From positions 1 through 64,000 of the forward strand of contig NZ_BCTQ01000010.1 in assembly GCF_001571365.1 (NCBI RefSeq): a DNA stretch of 64,000 nt, read 5' to 3'. The notes under the pieces are model-generated. The model was not told where the DNA came from and searched no databases. It was given only the letters and a program-made list of their open reading frames with translations. Each line of letters opens with the position of its first letter. Position 1 is the first letter of the stretch. Below, in pieces: positions 28,188 through 36,243 of this stretch. Made by a program: the position numbers and the translations under genes. The DNA comes from Achromobacter denitrificans NBRC 15125. Lineage in GTDB: Bacteria > Pseudomonadota > Gammaproteobacteria > Burkholderiales > Burkholderiaceae_B.

Positions 28188-29879
28188 CTACAGGGACTCG
28201 GGGTCCCGGCGCAGCGAAAAGCCCTGCGCCTCGTTCATCGCGAGGTAGCTGACGTTGCGCGACACCACGGGCGGCTTGTCGCCGGCGTGCAGCGCGCGCA
28301 CCTTGTCCAGCACCATTTTGTCGGCCAGCGTCATGCGGTCGATCATCCGCAGGTACTGCATCCAGCTTTCCACCAGGAATACCTCGCGCCAGATTCCCTC
28401 GCGCTCCAGGTCGCGGAACAGCTGCCATTGCTGCGCGCCGTTGCGCAGCCGCAGCAGGCGCAGGGGGCGCGCGGCATGGATCAGCGCGGCCAGCTTGTCG
28501 CGTTCGATCTGGTATTCCACCGCGACCAGCACGGCGCCGTGCTGGGTATTGAAGCCGGCGTCGGCCAGCGCCGGCTCGGCGCTGTCGGCGCGAGCGAGGG
28601 ATTGCGCGTCCACGTGTTCGGGCAGGCGCGACCGGTACAGGAGGGCCACGGTAATGCCCAGCATGATGCCGGCGGCGGCCAGCGCGCCGGAGACGCCCAT
28701 GGTTTCGGCGAAATGGCCCCACATGAACGAGCCCGCCGCCAGGCCGCCGAAAATGGCCGTCTGGTACAGCGCCAGCGCGCGCGCCTTGACCCAGTCCGGC
28801 ACCAGCATCTGGACGGTGGTGTTGTAGGTGGCCAGCACGCCGATCCAGCAGCTGCCCGACAGCAGCAGGGCCGGAAACGCGTCCCACAGCGAATCGGCCA
28901 GGCCCAGCGCCAGCAGGCAGGCGGCCAGCAGGCCCGCGGCCACGCTCACCAGGCCGCTGGCGCCCCAGGCCGCCTGCACCCGCCGCACCACGGCGCTGCC
29001 GAGAATGGCGCCCAGGCCCAGCGCGCCCAGCATGTAGCCGTACAGCAGCGCGCTGCCCCCTTCGTGCTCGTGGGCCAGGAGCGGCAGCAGCGCCCAGAGC
29101 GCGCTGGCCGACAGGCCGAAGGCGAAGGACCGCAGCATCACGACGCGGGTCACGGTGGAGTGCTGCGTATAGCGCAGCGCCGCCACCACTCCTTCGAAGA
29201 TGCCTTCGGGCGGCAGCCGGCGCACGGGCAGGTCGCGATTCCAGCGCCAGATCGCCCAGATCAGGCTGCCGTAGCAGAAGCAGTTCAGCAGGAAGACCCA
29301 GGGCGCGCCCATCGCGCCCAGCAGCAGGCCGCCGATGGCCGGCCCGACGGCGCGCGCCACGTTGAAGTTGACGCTGTTGAGCAGCACCGCGCTGCCCACG
29401 TGGGCGCGCGGCACCTGTTCGCCCACGGCGGCCTGCCAGGCGGGCGTGACGATGGCGCTGCCGATGGCGATGCAGAAAACCGAGGCGATCAGCGTAATGG
29501 GATGGAGCAGGCCCGCGAAGGCGAGCACGGTGATGAACACGCCGCCCGTCAGCTCCAGCAGCATGCCGGTCAGCATCACCTTGCGCCGGTCGTAATTGTC
29601 GGCCAGCACGCCCGTCAGGATGGACAGCGCCACCAGCGGAAAGGCGGCGGCCACCTGGATCATGGCGACCATCAGCGGGCTGCTTTGCTCGGTGGTGATG
29701 ATCCAGGCCGCGGCCACGGATTGCGCCCAGGTGCCCAGGTTGGCGAACAGGTTCGCGATCCAGATGATGCGGAACGCGGGAAAGGCAAAGGGGGAAAGCG
29801 TGCTCACCTGCAGGACGGGAGCGGGGGCGGCCGGCGCGTCCGGGGGCAGATCGTTCGTGGCCGAAACGGGTTGCAGCAT
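28188..29879 (-). CDS. MFS transporter, DHA3/EntS-like with C-terminal soluble domain
   Basis: A 563-residue protein. About residues 30-420 form a major facilitator of the DHA3 (enterobactin exporter-like) group: FRIIWIANLFANLGTWAQSVAAAW, GVLADNYDRRKVMLTGM, and NFNVARAVGPAIGGLLLG. The last 130 residues (from QHGAVLVAVEYQIERDK) form a soluble domain, characteristic of one MFS branch and of unknown role. It should export a small molecule at the inner membrane. It is convergent with the preceding PRTase gene by a gap of seven bases. Confidence 0.8.
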   Translation of the reverse strand: MLQPVSATNDLPPDAPAAPAPVLQVSTLSPFAFPAFRIIWIANLFANLGTWAQSVAAAWIITTEQSSPLMVAMIQVAAAFPLVALSILTGVLADNYDRRKVMLTGMLLELTGGVFITVLAFAGLLHPITLIASVFCIAIGSAIVTPAWQAAVGEQVPRAHVGSAVLLNSVNFNVARAVGPAIGGLLLGAMGAPWVFLLNCFCYGSLIWAIWRWNRDLPVRRLPPEGIFEGVVAALRYTQHSTVTRVVMLRSFAFGLSASALWALLPLLAHEHEGGSALLYGYMLGALGLGAILGSAVVRRVQAAWGASGLVSVAAGLLAACLLALGLADSLWDAFPALLLSGSCWIGVLATYNTTVQMLVPDWVKARALALYQTAIFGGLAAGSFMWGHFAETMGVSGALAAAGIMLGITVALLYRSRLPEHVDAQSLARADSAEPALADAGFNTQHGAVLVAVEYQIERDKLAALIHAARPLRLLRLRNGAQQWQLFRDLEREGIWREVFLVESWMQYLRMIDRMTLADKMVLDKVRALHAGDKPPVVSRNVSYLAMNEAQGFSLRRDPESL

Positions 29880-30042
29880 GGGGATGGGGGCAAGGCGCCC
29901 GGTGGCGCCCCGGCGGGCAGTCTGGGTCGGGTAATGGTACGCCTAAGCGGGGGTAAGGTGGGCGCCTCGCGCAGGCGCGGATGCGCCCCGGCGCGGCAGG
30001 GGCGGAAGGTCGCGGCCGGGGCGGTTTGGAGCCCGCGCCGCG

Positions 30043-30381
30043 CTAGGGCTTGGCGGCGCTGGCAGCGGGCGGCGCGGGCGGATAGGCGTGGTTCAGGTAT
30101 TCCACGATCAGCGGGATCTGCTCTGCCGGAATGGGGGCGCCGTAGGTGCCCACCATTTTCTTCACTTCCGCATCCCAGAAGCCCGGCGGCATCGGCGGCT
30201 GCGATGACACGTAGTCCACCGAATGGCACATCAGGCACAGGGATGCGGCCTGCGCGCCAGGGCCGGCGCGCAGCTTGGCGGTTTCCTGGGGAAGCGTGAT
30301 TTCCAGGGCCTGGGCCGCGGGGGCCAGGCCGGCGGCGGCCAGCGCGAGCGCCGGCGCCCAACGACGAATGTGGCGGATCAT
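30043..30381 (-). CDS. sorB: Sulfite dehydrogenase cytochrome c subunit SorB
   Basis: A 112-residue periplasmic monohaem cytochrome c. A signal peptide spans residues 1-25 (cleavage near AQA-LE), and the haem-binding CLMCH is at 49-53. It starts 10 bases after the sorA stop with a GAGGAG ribosome site. This is the SorAB arrangement, where SorB takes electrons from the SorA molybdenum centre and passes them to another cytochrome. A methionine in PPMPPGFW or VKKMVG is the likely sixth haem ligand. Confidence 0.85.
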   Translation of the reverse strand: MIRHIRRWAPALALAAAGLAPAAQALEITLPQETAKLRAGPGAQAASLCLMCHSVDYVSSQPPMPPGFWDAEVKKMVGTYGAPIPAEQIPLIVEYLNHAYPPAPPAASAAKP

Positions 30382-30391
30382 GGCGGGCTCC

Positions 30392-31627
30392 TCAGGCGGC
30401 GGTGACGCGGATGGTTTCGACCACGTTGCGCATATAGCCGGCCGGATTCCACAGCGGCTCCAGCGGCTGGGTGTCGCCCGCCATATTGGTGGCGCGGACT
30501 TTCAGCTCGTAGTCGCCGGCATTCTTCGGCGTGAACTCGGCATGCCATTCGCGGAACGAATAGCGGCCCAGGTCCTTGCCCAGGGCGGCCGCGTGCCAGG
30601 TCTTGCCGCCGTCGGACGAGAACTGGACGTCGCGGATGCCCTTGCCGCCGTCGAATGCGATGCCGCGCACTTCCACGCGGCTGCCCCGGGCGACCCGCGC
30701 GCCTTCGGTCAGGCTGGTGATGAAGCTGCGCACGTTGTAGCGGCCGATGGGGCGCGTTTTTTCCGGCGCCTTGCCCGGAGGGGTGCAGGCGCAATCGTTG
30801 TCCGGGATGCGATAGGCTTTCTGCATCCAGAAGCCGTCGAATTCCTTGTCCAGCACCTTGATGTCGGCCAGGTGCTTGACCCAGTAGGTGCCGTAGTACC
30901 CGGGGACGACCAGGCGGACCGGGTAGCCGTTGAGCATGGGCAGGTCGGCGCCGTTCATGGCGTAGGCCAGCATGACCTCGCCATCCATCGCGTGGGCGGT
31001 GTCCAGCGCCTTGACGAACTCCGGCGTGCCCGGAAGCACCGGGCGGTCCATGCCTTCGAAAGTCACCTGCCGCGCGCCGGCGCCGATGCCGGCCCGCTCC
31101 AGGATGCGTTTGAGCGGGATGCCGACCCAGCGGGCGTTGCCCATGGCGCCGTTGCCCGATTGCCCGCCGCCCACGCGCGGCAGGAAGAAGCCGCGGCTGT
31201 TGCCCGAGCATTGGGTGACGGCCACCAGCTCCACCGGCTTGCCGAACTGCTGCTTCAGGTCGGACAGCGAGAGTTCCAGCGGCTTGTCCACCAGTCCGCT
31301 CACGCGGATGCGGTAGGCGTTCAGGTCGATCGAGGTGGGGATGTTGCCCAGGTGATAGCGCACGAAGAAGGCGTCGTTGGGCGTGATGACGTCGTCGTTG
31401 AAGACCTGGAACGGGGTTTCCAGCTGCGGCGGGCGGGAGGTCTGCCGGATCATGGCCCGCTTTTGCGGGTAGGCGATCAGGTCGCGCTCGCCGTTCGCGA
31501 AGGGCAGCGTAACGGTGGCGGGCGCCGCCAGGCTCGTCAGCGCGTGGCCGGCCAGCGTGCCGGTCGCGCCGAGGGTACAGGCCTGGCGCAGGAAGCGCCG
31601 GCGCCCATTCGTGTCGAATGTGCTCAT
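30392..31627 (-). CDS. sorA: Sulfite dehydrogenase molybdenum subunit SorA (sulfite oxidase family)
   Basis: A 411-residue periplasmic sulfite oxidase family protein. A Tat signal (RRRFLRQA near residues 9-16) is followed by the Mo-pterin domain, where Cys140 in VTQCSGNSRGFF is the expected equatorial molybdenum ligand. The C-terminal domain is the family dimerisation domain (SFITSLTEGARVARG and GGKTWHAAALG). It oxidises sulfite to sulfate. sorB follows immediately. The pair lies 3 kb from a TauE/SafE-type exporter and an oxygenase cluster. Confidence 0.92.
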   Translation of the reverse strand: MSTFDTNGRRRFLRQACTLGATGTLAGHALTSLAAPATVTLPFANGERDLIAYPQKRAMIRQTSRPPQLETPFQVFNDDVITPNDAFFVRYHLGNIPTSIDLNAYRIRVSGLVDKPLELSLSDLKQQFGKPVELVAVTQCSGNSRGFFLPRVGGGQSGNGAMGNARWVGIPLKRILERAGIGAGARQVTFEGMDRPVLPGTPEFVKALDTAHAMDGEVMLAYAMNGADLPMLNGYPVRLVVPGYYGTYWVKHLADIKVLDKEFDGFWMQKAYRIPDNDCACTPPGKAPEKTRPIGRYNVRSFITSLTEGARVARGSRVEVRGIAFDGGKGIRDVQFSSDGGKTWHAAALGKDLGRYSFREWHAEFTPKNAGDYELKVRATNMAGDTQPLEPLWNPAGYMRNVVETIRVTAA

Positions 31628-31753
31628 CCTCGTGTCTCCTCTTTCTTATCGCGGGCCGTGCTCGCGGCGTATGGAGACGAGGCTAAGCGCCTGGGCCTGA
31701 CAAATGCGTTAATGTCCGCGCTGGCCGTTCCAATATCCGCGTTTTCCGTCACG

Positions 31754-32149
31754 ATGACCCTGAGCTTCGATCCACGCGCCTTTGCCGCGCTGCTGGCCGT
31801 AACCGCGCTGGAAGCGCTGATCGCCACCCTGGGCGCGCCCTATCCCCTGTTGCGGGGATTCGTAGGCGATGTGGTGGCGGTGGGGTGGGCGTACCTGGCC
31901 TACCGCAGCGTCATCCGCGCGGACGTGCTGCCGCTGGCGGTCGCGGCGCTGCTGACGGGGTATGCGGTGGAACTGGGCCAATACCTGGCCCGGCATTTCG
32001 GCTGGCGGCTGGAGCAGCCGCTGCTGCGCATCGTGCTGGGCAGCGTGCCCGACTGGTGGGACATGCTGGCCTACACCCTGGGGTTCGGGCTGGTGTTGGC
32101 GCTGGCCGCCTGGAACCGGCGGCGGCGCCCGGTCGCGCGCGCCGCCTAG
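31754..32149 (+). CDS. DUF2809-like small membrane protein
   Basis: A 131-residue protein with about four hydrophobic segments. PYPLLRGFVGDVVAVGWAYLAYRSVI and YAVELGQYLARHFGW, then LRIVLGSVPDWWDMLAYTLGFGLVL, follow the DUF2809 pattern. Function is unknown. The start is uncertain: the ATG at 31754 gives a compact protein, while one at 31712 adds 14 residues; neither has a clear ribosome site. It is divergent from sorA. Confidence 0.65.
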   Translation: MTLSFDPRAFAALLAVTALEALIATLGAPYPLLRGFVGDVVAVGWAYLAYRSVIRADVLPLAVAALLTGYAVELGQYLARHFGWRLEQPLLRIVLGSVPDWWDMLAYTLGFGLVLALAAWNRRRRPVARAA

Positions 32150-32185
32150 GCGCGCATCGATCCCGGCCCGGCCGCCATCCGGGAT

Positions 32186-32401
32186 TCAGCCTGCCTGGCA
32201 GACCGCCGCGTCATCGCGCTGCGGCGCGACCGGCGTCGTCGCGCGCAGGGGCTGGAGCCGCGCGTTGCGGAACGGCGCGAAACACTCGGACCACGACGAC
32301 GGGAACAAAGGGGTGGCGTGGCGCACGGCGTCGCGGCGGGCGTAATGCGTCAACAGCTGCTGGCCGATCGGGGCATCTCCAAGGGGGTGGCGGGTGTTCA
32401 T
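32186..32401 (-). CDS. Small hypothetical protein
   Basis: A 71-residue reading frame from an ATG at 32401 (MNTRHPLGDAPIGQQLLTHY). I recognise no family and see no signal peptide or membrane segment; there are two cysteines. Its ribosome site is weak. It lies divergent from the diiron oxidase operon across an AT-richer gap of 228 bases that contains TGTATTCAGTGTACC at 32427-32441, which resembles the GTATAC sites. It may be a real small gene or a chance frame. Confidence 0.35.
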   Translation of the reverse strand: MNTRHPLGDAPIGQQLLTHYARRDAVRHATPLFPSSWSECFAPFRNARLQPLRATTPVAPQRDDAAVCQAG

Positions 32402-32560
32402 GGTATTTCCGTATTGCATTGAAAGTGTATTCAGTGTACCAGCGTTAGCCCCCAGGTGCCAGTGCCTCCCTATACGCGCCAAGTGCTTGATCTGTATGAG
32501 ACTGTCCCTGTTTATCGATGCTTTCTCCGGGATTGCCCTAGCAGTCCAAAAGAGTAGACG

Positions 32561-32575
32561 GTATACAATGTGCAT
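32561..32575 (+). promoter_or_regulatory. GTATAC operator 1, over the oxidase operon promoter
   Basis: GTATACAATGTGCAT contains a TATACAAT minus-10-like core and lies 54 bases before the oxidase start at 32630. Fourteen of its 15 bases recur at 37877-37891 upstream of the aldehyde dehydrogenase at nearly the same distance. A shared repressor site, probably for the GntR/FCD protein encoded at 34473, is the simplest reading. Confidence 0.65.
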
Positions 32576-32629
32576 CATGCCCGGGCTAAGACAAGCCTGG
32601 AATCCTCCCTACCGGACCTGGAGCGCGCC

Positions 32630-33361
32630 ATGGCTGAACTGATGAACCGAGATGAATTCCGCACCGCGTTGGAAAACGCGATCAAGGGCAAGAGCGCCAA
32701 TGCCTCGCCTTTTTCGATTGCCTGGGCAGAAGGCAAGCTCAGCCGCCAGCATCTGCAGCGCTGGGCCGAGAACCACTACCACTACGTCGGCCCCTTCGCC
32801 GACTATCTCGGCTACCTGTATGCCCGTACGCCCGATACCTATACCGAGGCCAAGGACTTCCTGCTGGCCAATATGTATGAAGAGGAAATCGGCGGCGACC
32901 GCCACACCGACCTGCTGATCCGCTTTGCCGAGGCCTGCGGCACCACGCGCGAGCGGGTGGTCAATCCCGACAATATGTCGCCCACCACGCGCGCCCTGCA
33001 GAGCTGGTGCTACGCGGTGGCCATGCGCGAAGATCCCATCGTGGCCGTGGCCGGGCTGGTGGTCGGCCTGGAATCGCAAGTGCCCTCCATTTACCGCAAG
33101 CAGACGCCGACGCTGCGCGACAAGTACGGCTTCACCGACGAGGAAGTGGAGTTTTTCGATCTGCACATCGTGTCCGACGAGATCCACGGCGAACGCGGCT
33201 ACCAGATCGTGCTGGAACACGCCGACACGGTGGACCTGCAGCAGCGCTGCCTGAAGATCTGCGAAATCGGCGCGCAGATGCGCCTGCTCTACACCACGGC
33301 GCTCTATACCGACTACGTGCAGAACGACATCGCGCTGCCCGAACTGGGCCTCGCCGCCTGA
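32630..33361 (+). CDS. Haem-oxygenase-like diiron oxidase/oxygenase (TenA/PqqC/CADD-like)
   Basis: A 243-residue all-helical protein of the HDO superfamily (CADD, UndA, BesC and SznF relatives). All six expected metal ligands are visible: Glu85 and His92 (EEIGGDRH), Glu148 (LESQVP), and His179, Asp183 and His186 (HIVSDEIH, the HxxxDxxH pattern). Their spacing matches CADD. PqqC itself is metal-free, so this is more likely a dinuclear iron enzyme that activates O2. The next three genes are two ferredoxins and a small unknown protein, an unusual and informative context because electron donors of HDO enzymes are mostly unidentified. The ATG at 32630 has GGAG about eight bases upstream; an earlier in-frame start at 32570 would put the operator inside the leader. 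Substrate unknown. Confidence 0.85.
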   Translation: MAELMNRDEFRTALENAIKGKSANASPFSIAWAEGKLSRQHLQRWAENHYHYVGPFADYLGYLYARTPDTYTEAKDFLLANMYEEEIGGDRHTDLLIRFAEACGTTRERVVNPDNMSPTTRALQSWCYAVAMREDPIVAVAGLVVGLESQVPSIYRKQTPTLRDKYGFTDEEVEFFDLHIVSDEIHGERGYQIVLEHADTVDLQQRCLKICEIGAQMRLLYTTALYTDYVQNDIALPELGLAA

Positions 33362-33480
33362 TTCCCGGCGCGGCCGCCCGGCAGCCCGCCGGACGGCCGC
33401 AACGACGACCGCGCCTGGCCAGATCGCCGCTTGCCGGCCTCTGCGAGGCTTTATTCCGTATCGACAGGCCCTGTAGAACC

Positions 33481-33780
33481 ATGCCTACCGTTGTGTTTCA
33501 TAAAGGCGGCCAGACCTACACCGACGTGGTGAAGGACAACACCAACCTGGTGGTGCGGGCCGGCATCAAGCAGTTCCCGTATCCGCATCTGCGCTACGAG
33601 TGCGGCATGGGCAAGTGCGCCAAGTGCGCCTGCCGCGTGCTGGCGGGGGCCGAGCACCTGCCTCCGGTGAACTGGAAGGAAAAGAAGCAGCTGGGCGACC
33701 GCGTCGACCAGGGCTACCGGCTGGCCTGCCAGCTGTGGCTCAACAGCGATATCGAGTTGACCCAGGACGTGGAGGCGTAG
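33481..33780 (+). CDS. [2Fe-2S] ferredoxin, plant type (first of two)
   Basis: A 99-residue ferredoxin. Cluster cysteines are Cys41, Cys46, Cys49 and Cys83 (C-X4-C-X2-C ... C), with an extra Cys51. YRLACQLWL at the fourth ligand is a standard ending. It starts 119 bases after the oxidase stop and five bases before the next gene. It is the natural electron carrier for the diiron oxidase. Confidence 0.92.
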   Translation: MPTVVFHKGGQTYTDVVKDNTNLVVRAGIKQFPYPHLRYECGMGKCAKCACRVLAGAEHLPPVNWKEKKQLGDRVDQGYRLACQLWLNSDIELTQDVEA

Positions 33781-33785
33781 CGGCG

Positions 33786-34112
33786 ATGGACCCGGTATAT
33801 GTCATCCTGACCACCAAGCCCGGCGTGTTCCGCACGGAAACCGGCGAAGGGGTCGATATCATCGAAACCTACGACTACGTGTTCTACGGCCGCGCGCTGG
33901 CGGAATACCGCATCGCCCGGCTGCACGGCGAGACCCGGCTGATCGTCACCGAAGAGACCCCGCCGTACGTGGTGAACCGCGTGCCGTCCAAATTCCTGGA
34001 GAAGTTCGACTCGGTCGAGGCGGCGCGCAAGGAGCTTGCCCACCTCACGCGCTTCGGCAGCATGGAATCGACCTTGACGCTGCGCCCCGGCGCCGGCGCC
34101 GCGGAGCACTGA
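33786..34112 (+). CDS. Unknown 108-residue protein between two ferredoxins
   Basis: A 108-residue cytosolic protein, MDPVYVILTTKPGVFRTET... I recognise no family. It has no cysteine, no transmembrane stretch and no signal. The first half is beta-rich (VYVILTTK, YDYVFYG, IARLHGETRLIVTEE) and the second half helical (SKFLEKFDSVEAARKELAHL). It sits five bases after one ferredoxin and five before the other, so it must be expressed with them. Possible roles are an effector or coupling protein of the oxygenase (as in MmoB/TmoD systems), a small structural subunit or a cluster-assembly aid. Confidence 0.7.
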   Translation: MDPVYVILTTKPGVFRTETGEGVDIIETYDYVFYGRALAEYRIARLHGETRLIVTEETPPYVVNRVPSKFLEKFDSVEAARKELAHLTRFGSMESTLTLRPGAGAAEH

Positions 34113-34117
34113 ACACC

Positions 34118-34459
34118 ATGGTCCAGATCACATTCATCTCCAACGGCGGCATGGTCGCCACCGCGCCCGAGAACAGCAACCTGCTGCGCGTGTCGCTCAA
34201 GGAAAAGGGCGGGATCCCGTTCAAGTGCGGGGGCGGCCTGTGCGGAACCTGCAAGTGCCGCATCGAAGAGGGGCTGGAAAACACCGATGCCATCAAGCCC
34301 AAGGAGCGCAAGCACCTGCGTCCCGAGGATTTCGAGGCCGGCTACCGCATGGCCTGCCAGACCTTCGTGAACGGCGACATCAAGGTGTCGTGGGTGGTCC
34401 GCAACGGCAAGGGCGTGGTGGTGGGCGAGCCCGCCGACCCCGTGCAGGCCGGAACCTGA
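34118..34459 (+). CDS. [2Fe-2S] ferredoxin, plant type (second of two)
   Basis: A 113-residue ferredoxin with cluster cysteines Cys37, Cys42, Cys45 and Cys80 (FKCGGGLCGTCKC and YRMACQTF) and an extra Cys47. It is distinct from the first ferredoxin, so it is not a recent duplication. It completes a four-gene unit oxidase-ferredoxin-unknown-ferredoxin. The convergent GntR regulator begins 13 bases after its stop. Confidence 0.92.
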   Translation: MVQITFISNGGMVATAPENSNLLRVSLKEKGGIPFKCGGGLCGTCKCRIEEGLENTDAIKPKERKHLRPEDFEAGYRMACQTFVNGDIKVSWVVRNGKGVVVGEPADPVQAGT

Positions 34460-34472
34460 AGGCCGCGCCGGA

Positions 34473-35192
34473 TCACGCCACGGAGGCGTGCTGCGCCTGT
34501 TGCGCTTCGGTGTAGGCCTTGGCGGCGTTGTGCACGTGCTGGCTGGCCAGCAGGGCGGCCAGGTCGCCGTTGCCGGCGATGACGGCGTTCAGGATCTGCG
34601 AGTGCTCGTCCCAATTCTGCTTGGCGCGGCGCATATTGCTGGGCGCGAACAGCAGCGCCGTGCGGTCGCGCAGCGAACGCATCAGGTCGGTCAGCACCAC
34701 GTTGCCGCCGATGGTGGCGAGCATCTCGTGGAACTGCGAGTTCAGGGCGAGGAATTTGTCCAGCTGCTCGCTGCGGGCGGCCTCCGTGCCTTCGCGCAGG
34801 AAGGCCTGCAGGCGTTCCACCGTTTTCTCGTCGCGGCGCTGCGCCGCGAGCTTGGCATTCAGCCCTTCCAGGGTGGCGCGCACCTCGACCATGTCGTAGG
34901 CGACCGCGTCGGAAAGCACCGATACCGATGCGCCGCGCCGGGGCTCGATGGTGACCAGCCCTTCCGCGGCCAGCGCGCGCAGCGCCTCGCGCACCGGAAT
35001 GCGCGACACGCCCATTTCCTCGGACAGGCGCCCTTCGACCAGGCGGTCGCCGGGCGTGAATTCGCCGCTCAGGATGCGTTCGCGCAGCTTGTCGCGGATC
35101 ACGGCAAACAACTGCGGGTGCTGCTCGCCGATCTTCAGCGAAGCGGAATGCTGCGTGGCTACAGCTTGCGGGCTGACGGGAGTAGTGGTCAT
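34473..35192 (-). CDS. GntR/FCD (FadR subfamily) transcriptional regulator
   Basis: A 239-residue regulator with a winged HTH at about residues 25-95 (LRERILSGEFTPGDRLVEGRLSEEMGVSRIPVREALRALAAEGLV) and a helical FCD effector domain, typical for repressors sensing small carboxylates. I chose the ATG at 35192, because the inverted repeat with GTATAC-like halves lies directly upstream; a start at 35228 would put part of it inside the gene. It probably represses the oxidase, permease and dehydrogenase units and itself, each of which has a GTATAC-type site. Confidence 0.88.
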   Translation of the reverse strand: MTTTPVSPQAVATQHSASLKIGEQHPQLFAVIRDKLRERILSGEFTPGDRLVEGRLSEEMGVSRIPVREALRALAAEGLVTIEPRRGASVSVLSDAVAYDMVEVRATLEGLNAKLAAQRRDEKTVERLQAFLREGTEAARSEQLDKFLALNSQFHEMLATIGGNVVLTDLMRSLRDRTALLFAPSNMRRAKQNWDEHSQILNAVIAGNGDLAALLASQHVHNAAKAYTEAQQAQHASVA

Positions 35193-35215
35193 GGCGAGCA
35201 CGTTTGGCGTAATGG

Positions 35216-35233
35216 ATACAGTCTCCATTGTAT
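35216..35233 (-). promoter_or_regulatory. GTATAC-type operator 2, before the GntR gene
   Basis: ATACA-N8-TGTAT, an inverted repeat. Read on the gene strand it contains ATACAATG, the same eight bases found in operators 1 and 5. It lies 23 bases upstream of the chosen regulator start, so autorepression is likely. Confidence 0.55.
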
Positions 35234-35271
35234 TACCGGGTGTAGCCGAATGCCGGCCGGGGCGGCTGGCA

Positions 35272-36015
35272 TCAGCCGCCCCAGAACGCCTTGGCCAGCA
35301 CACCCAGCGCGCCCAGGGCGCAAACCGCCAGCAGCACGCCGCGCACTGCGCGCGGAGGCAGCCGATGGCGCAGCCGGTTGGAGACCGCGAAACCGGCCAG
35401 CAGGAACGGCGCCAGGCTGAGGGCCAGCCCGGCGTGGTACGCCGTATAGCGATTCGCCAGCGCCAGCATGGCGAGCGAAAAAATGGATCCCAGGAACAGC
35501 ACCATGCCCAGCGTGGCGCGCAGCCGCGGCGGCGCGGCGTGCTGCATCACGATGGCGATCGGCGGCGCGCCGACGGAGGTCATGGTGCCCATGATGCCCG
35601 AGGCCACGCCGGCGCCCGACACGCGCCCCGGCGTCGCGGAAAAACGCAGGCCGGCGGCGCTAATCCCGACGGCCGCCAGGATCAGGCAGGCGAACAGCAC
35701 GCCCAGCGCCTGCGGGGCGAAACGCGTCATGGCATAGATGGCGATCAGCGTGCCCAGGGCGCGCCCGGCCAGGGCGTAGGACACGGCCGGCCAGTCGATG
35801 GCGGCACGCTCGCGCAGCGCGGTCAGCAGGGAGATGCAGCCGCCCAGCGTCAACAGGGGGCCGGGCGCCAGCTGCGGGAAGAACATGGCGGCCACCGGCG
35901 CGGCGAACATGGCGAAGCCCACGCCGCCCACGCCCTGCGCGATCGCGGCGCCGAATACGACGACGGCCATGGTGGCGTACTGCAGAAGGTCGGGGTACGG
36001 CAGGGAGGATGTCAT
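35272..36015 (-). CDS. TauE/SafE family sulfite/sulfonate-type exporter
   Basis: A 247-residue membrane protein with about eight hydrophobic segments of the TauE/SafE family. Typical segments are FGAAIAQGVGGVGFAMFAAPV and VASGIMGTMTSVGAPPIAIVMQ, the conserved repeated half-motifs. The family includes exporters of sulfite, sulfoacetate and other organic anions, so the substrate is not fixed by sequence. The ATG at 36015 is preceded by a GTATAC site 20 bases upstream. It lies beside the regulator on the same strand, within the oxidase regulon. Confidence 0.8.
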   Translation of the reverse strand: MTSSLPYPDLLQYATMAVVVFGAAIAQGVGGVGFAMFAAPVAAMFFPQLAPGPLLTLGGCISLLTALRERAAIDWPAVSYALAGRALGTLIAIYAMTRFAPQALGVLFACLILAAVGISAAGLRFSATPGRVSGAGVASGIMGTMTSVGAPPIAIVMQHAAPPRLRATLGMVLFLGSIFSLAMLALANRYTAYHAGLALSLAPFLLAGFAVSNRLRHRLPPRAVRGVLLAVCALGALGVLAKAFWGG

Positions 36016-36035
36016 GCCTGGATCATGCTTTTTAT

Positions 36036-36041
36036 GTATAC
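36036..36041 (-). promoter_or_regulatory. GTATAC site 3, before the TauE/SafE gene
   Basis: GTATAC, the core of operators 1 and 5, lies 20 bases upstream of the exporter start codon. The match is limited to the six-base palindrome plus AT-rich flanks. Confidence 0.45.
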
Positions 36042-36193
36042 GGTAGTCTATCCATGATTCGGCAGATTTTGCCAGTACCCTTGAAAATCTAGGGTAATCC
36101 CCTGATTTTTTGACATTATTCAAGGATTTTTCAGAATTATCGGTTTCCCTAGGCGGTGCATATTTTGATTGGTATGGCGTGAAACGAAATATA

Positions 36194-36199
36194 GTATAC
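36194..36199 (+). promoter_or_regulatory. GTATAC site 4, before the permease gene
   Basis: ATAGTATACCGAG lies 44 bases upstream of the permease start. The hexamer and the distance are close to sites 1 and 5, but the right half differs. Confidence 0.45.
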
Positions 36200-36243
36200 C
36201 GAGTGTGGCGATCCAACAGCCACGCATACAAGGGGAATCACGC

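Noticed and set aside
32570-32629. Upstream start for the diiron oxidase
   Set aside because: It would begin at the edge of the promoter/operator and lacks a ribosome site; the ATG at 32630 has GGAG upstream.
32630-33361. Annotation as pqqC (PQQ biosynthesis)
   Set aside because: No other pqq gene is near and the protein carries a full diiron ligand set that PqqC lacks.
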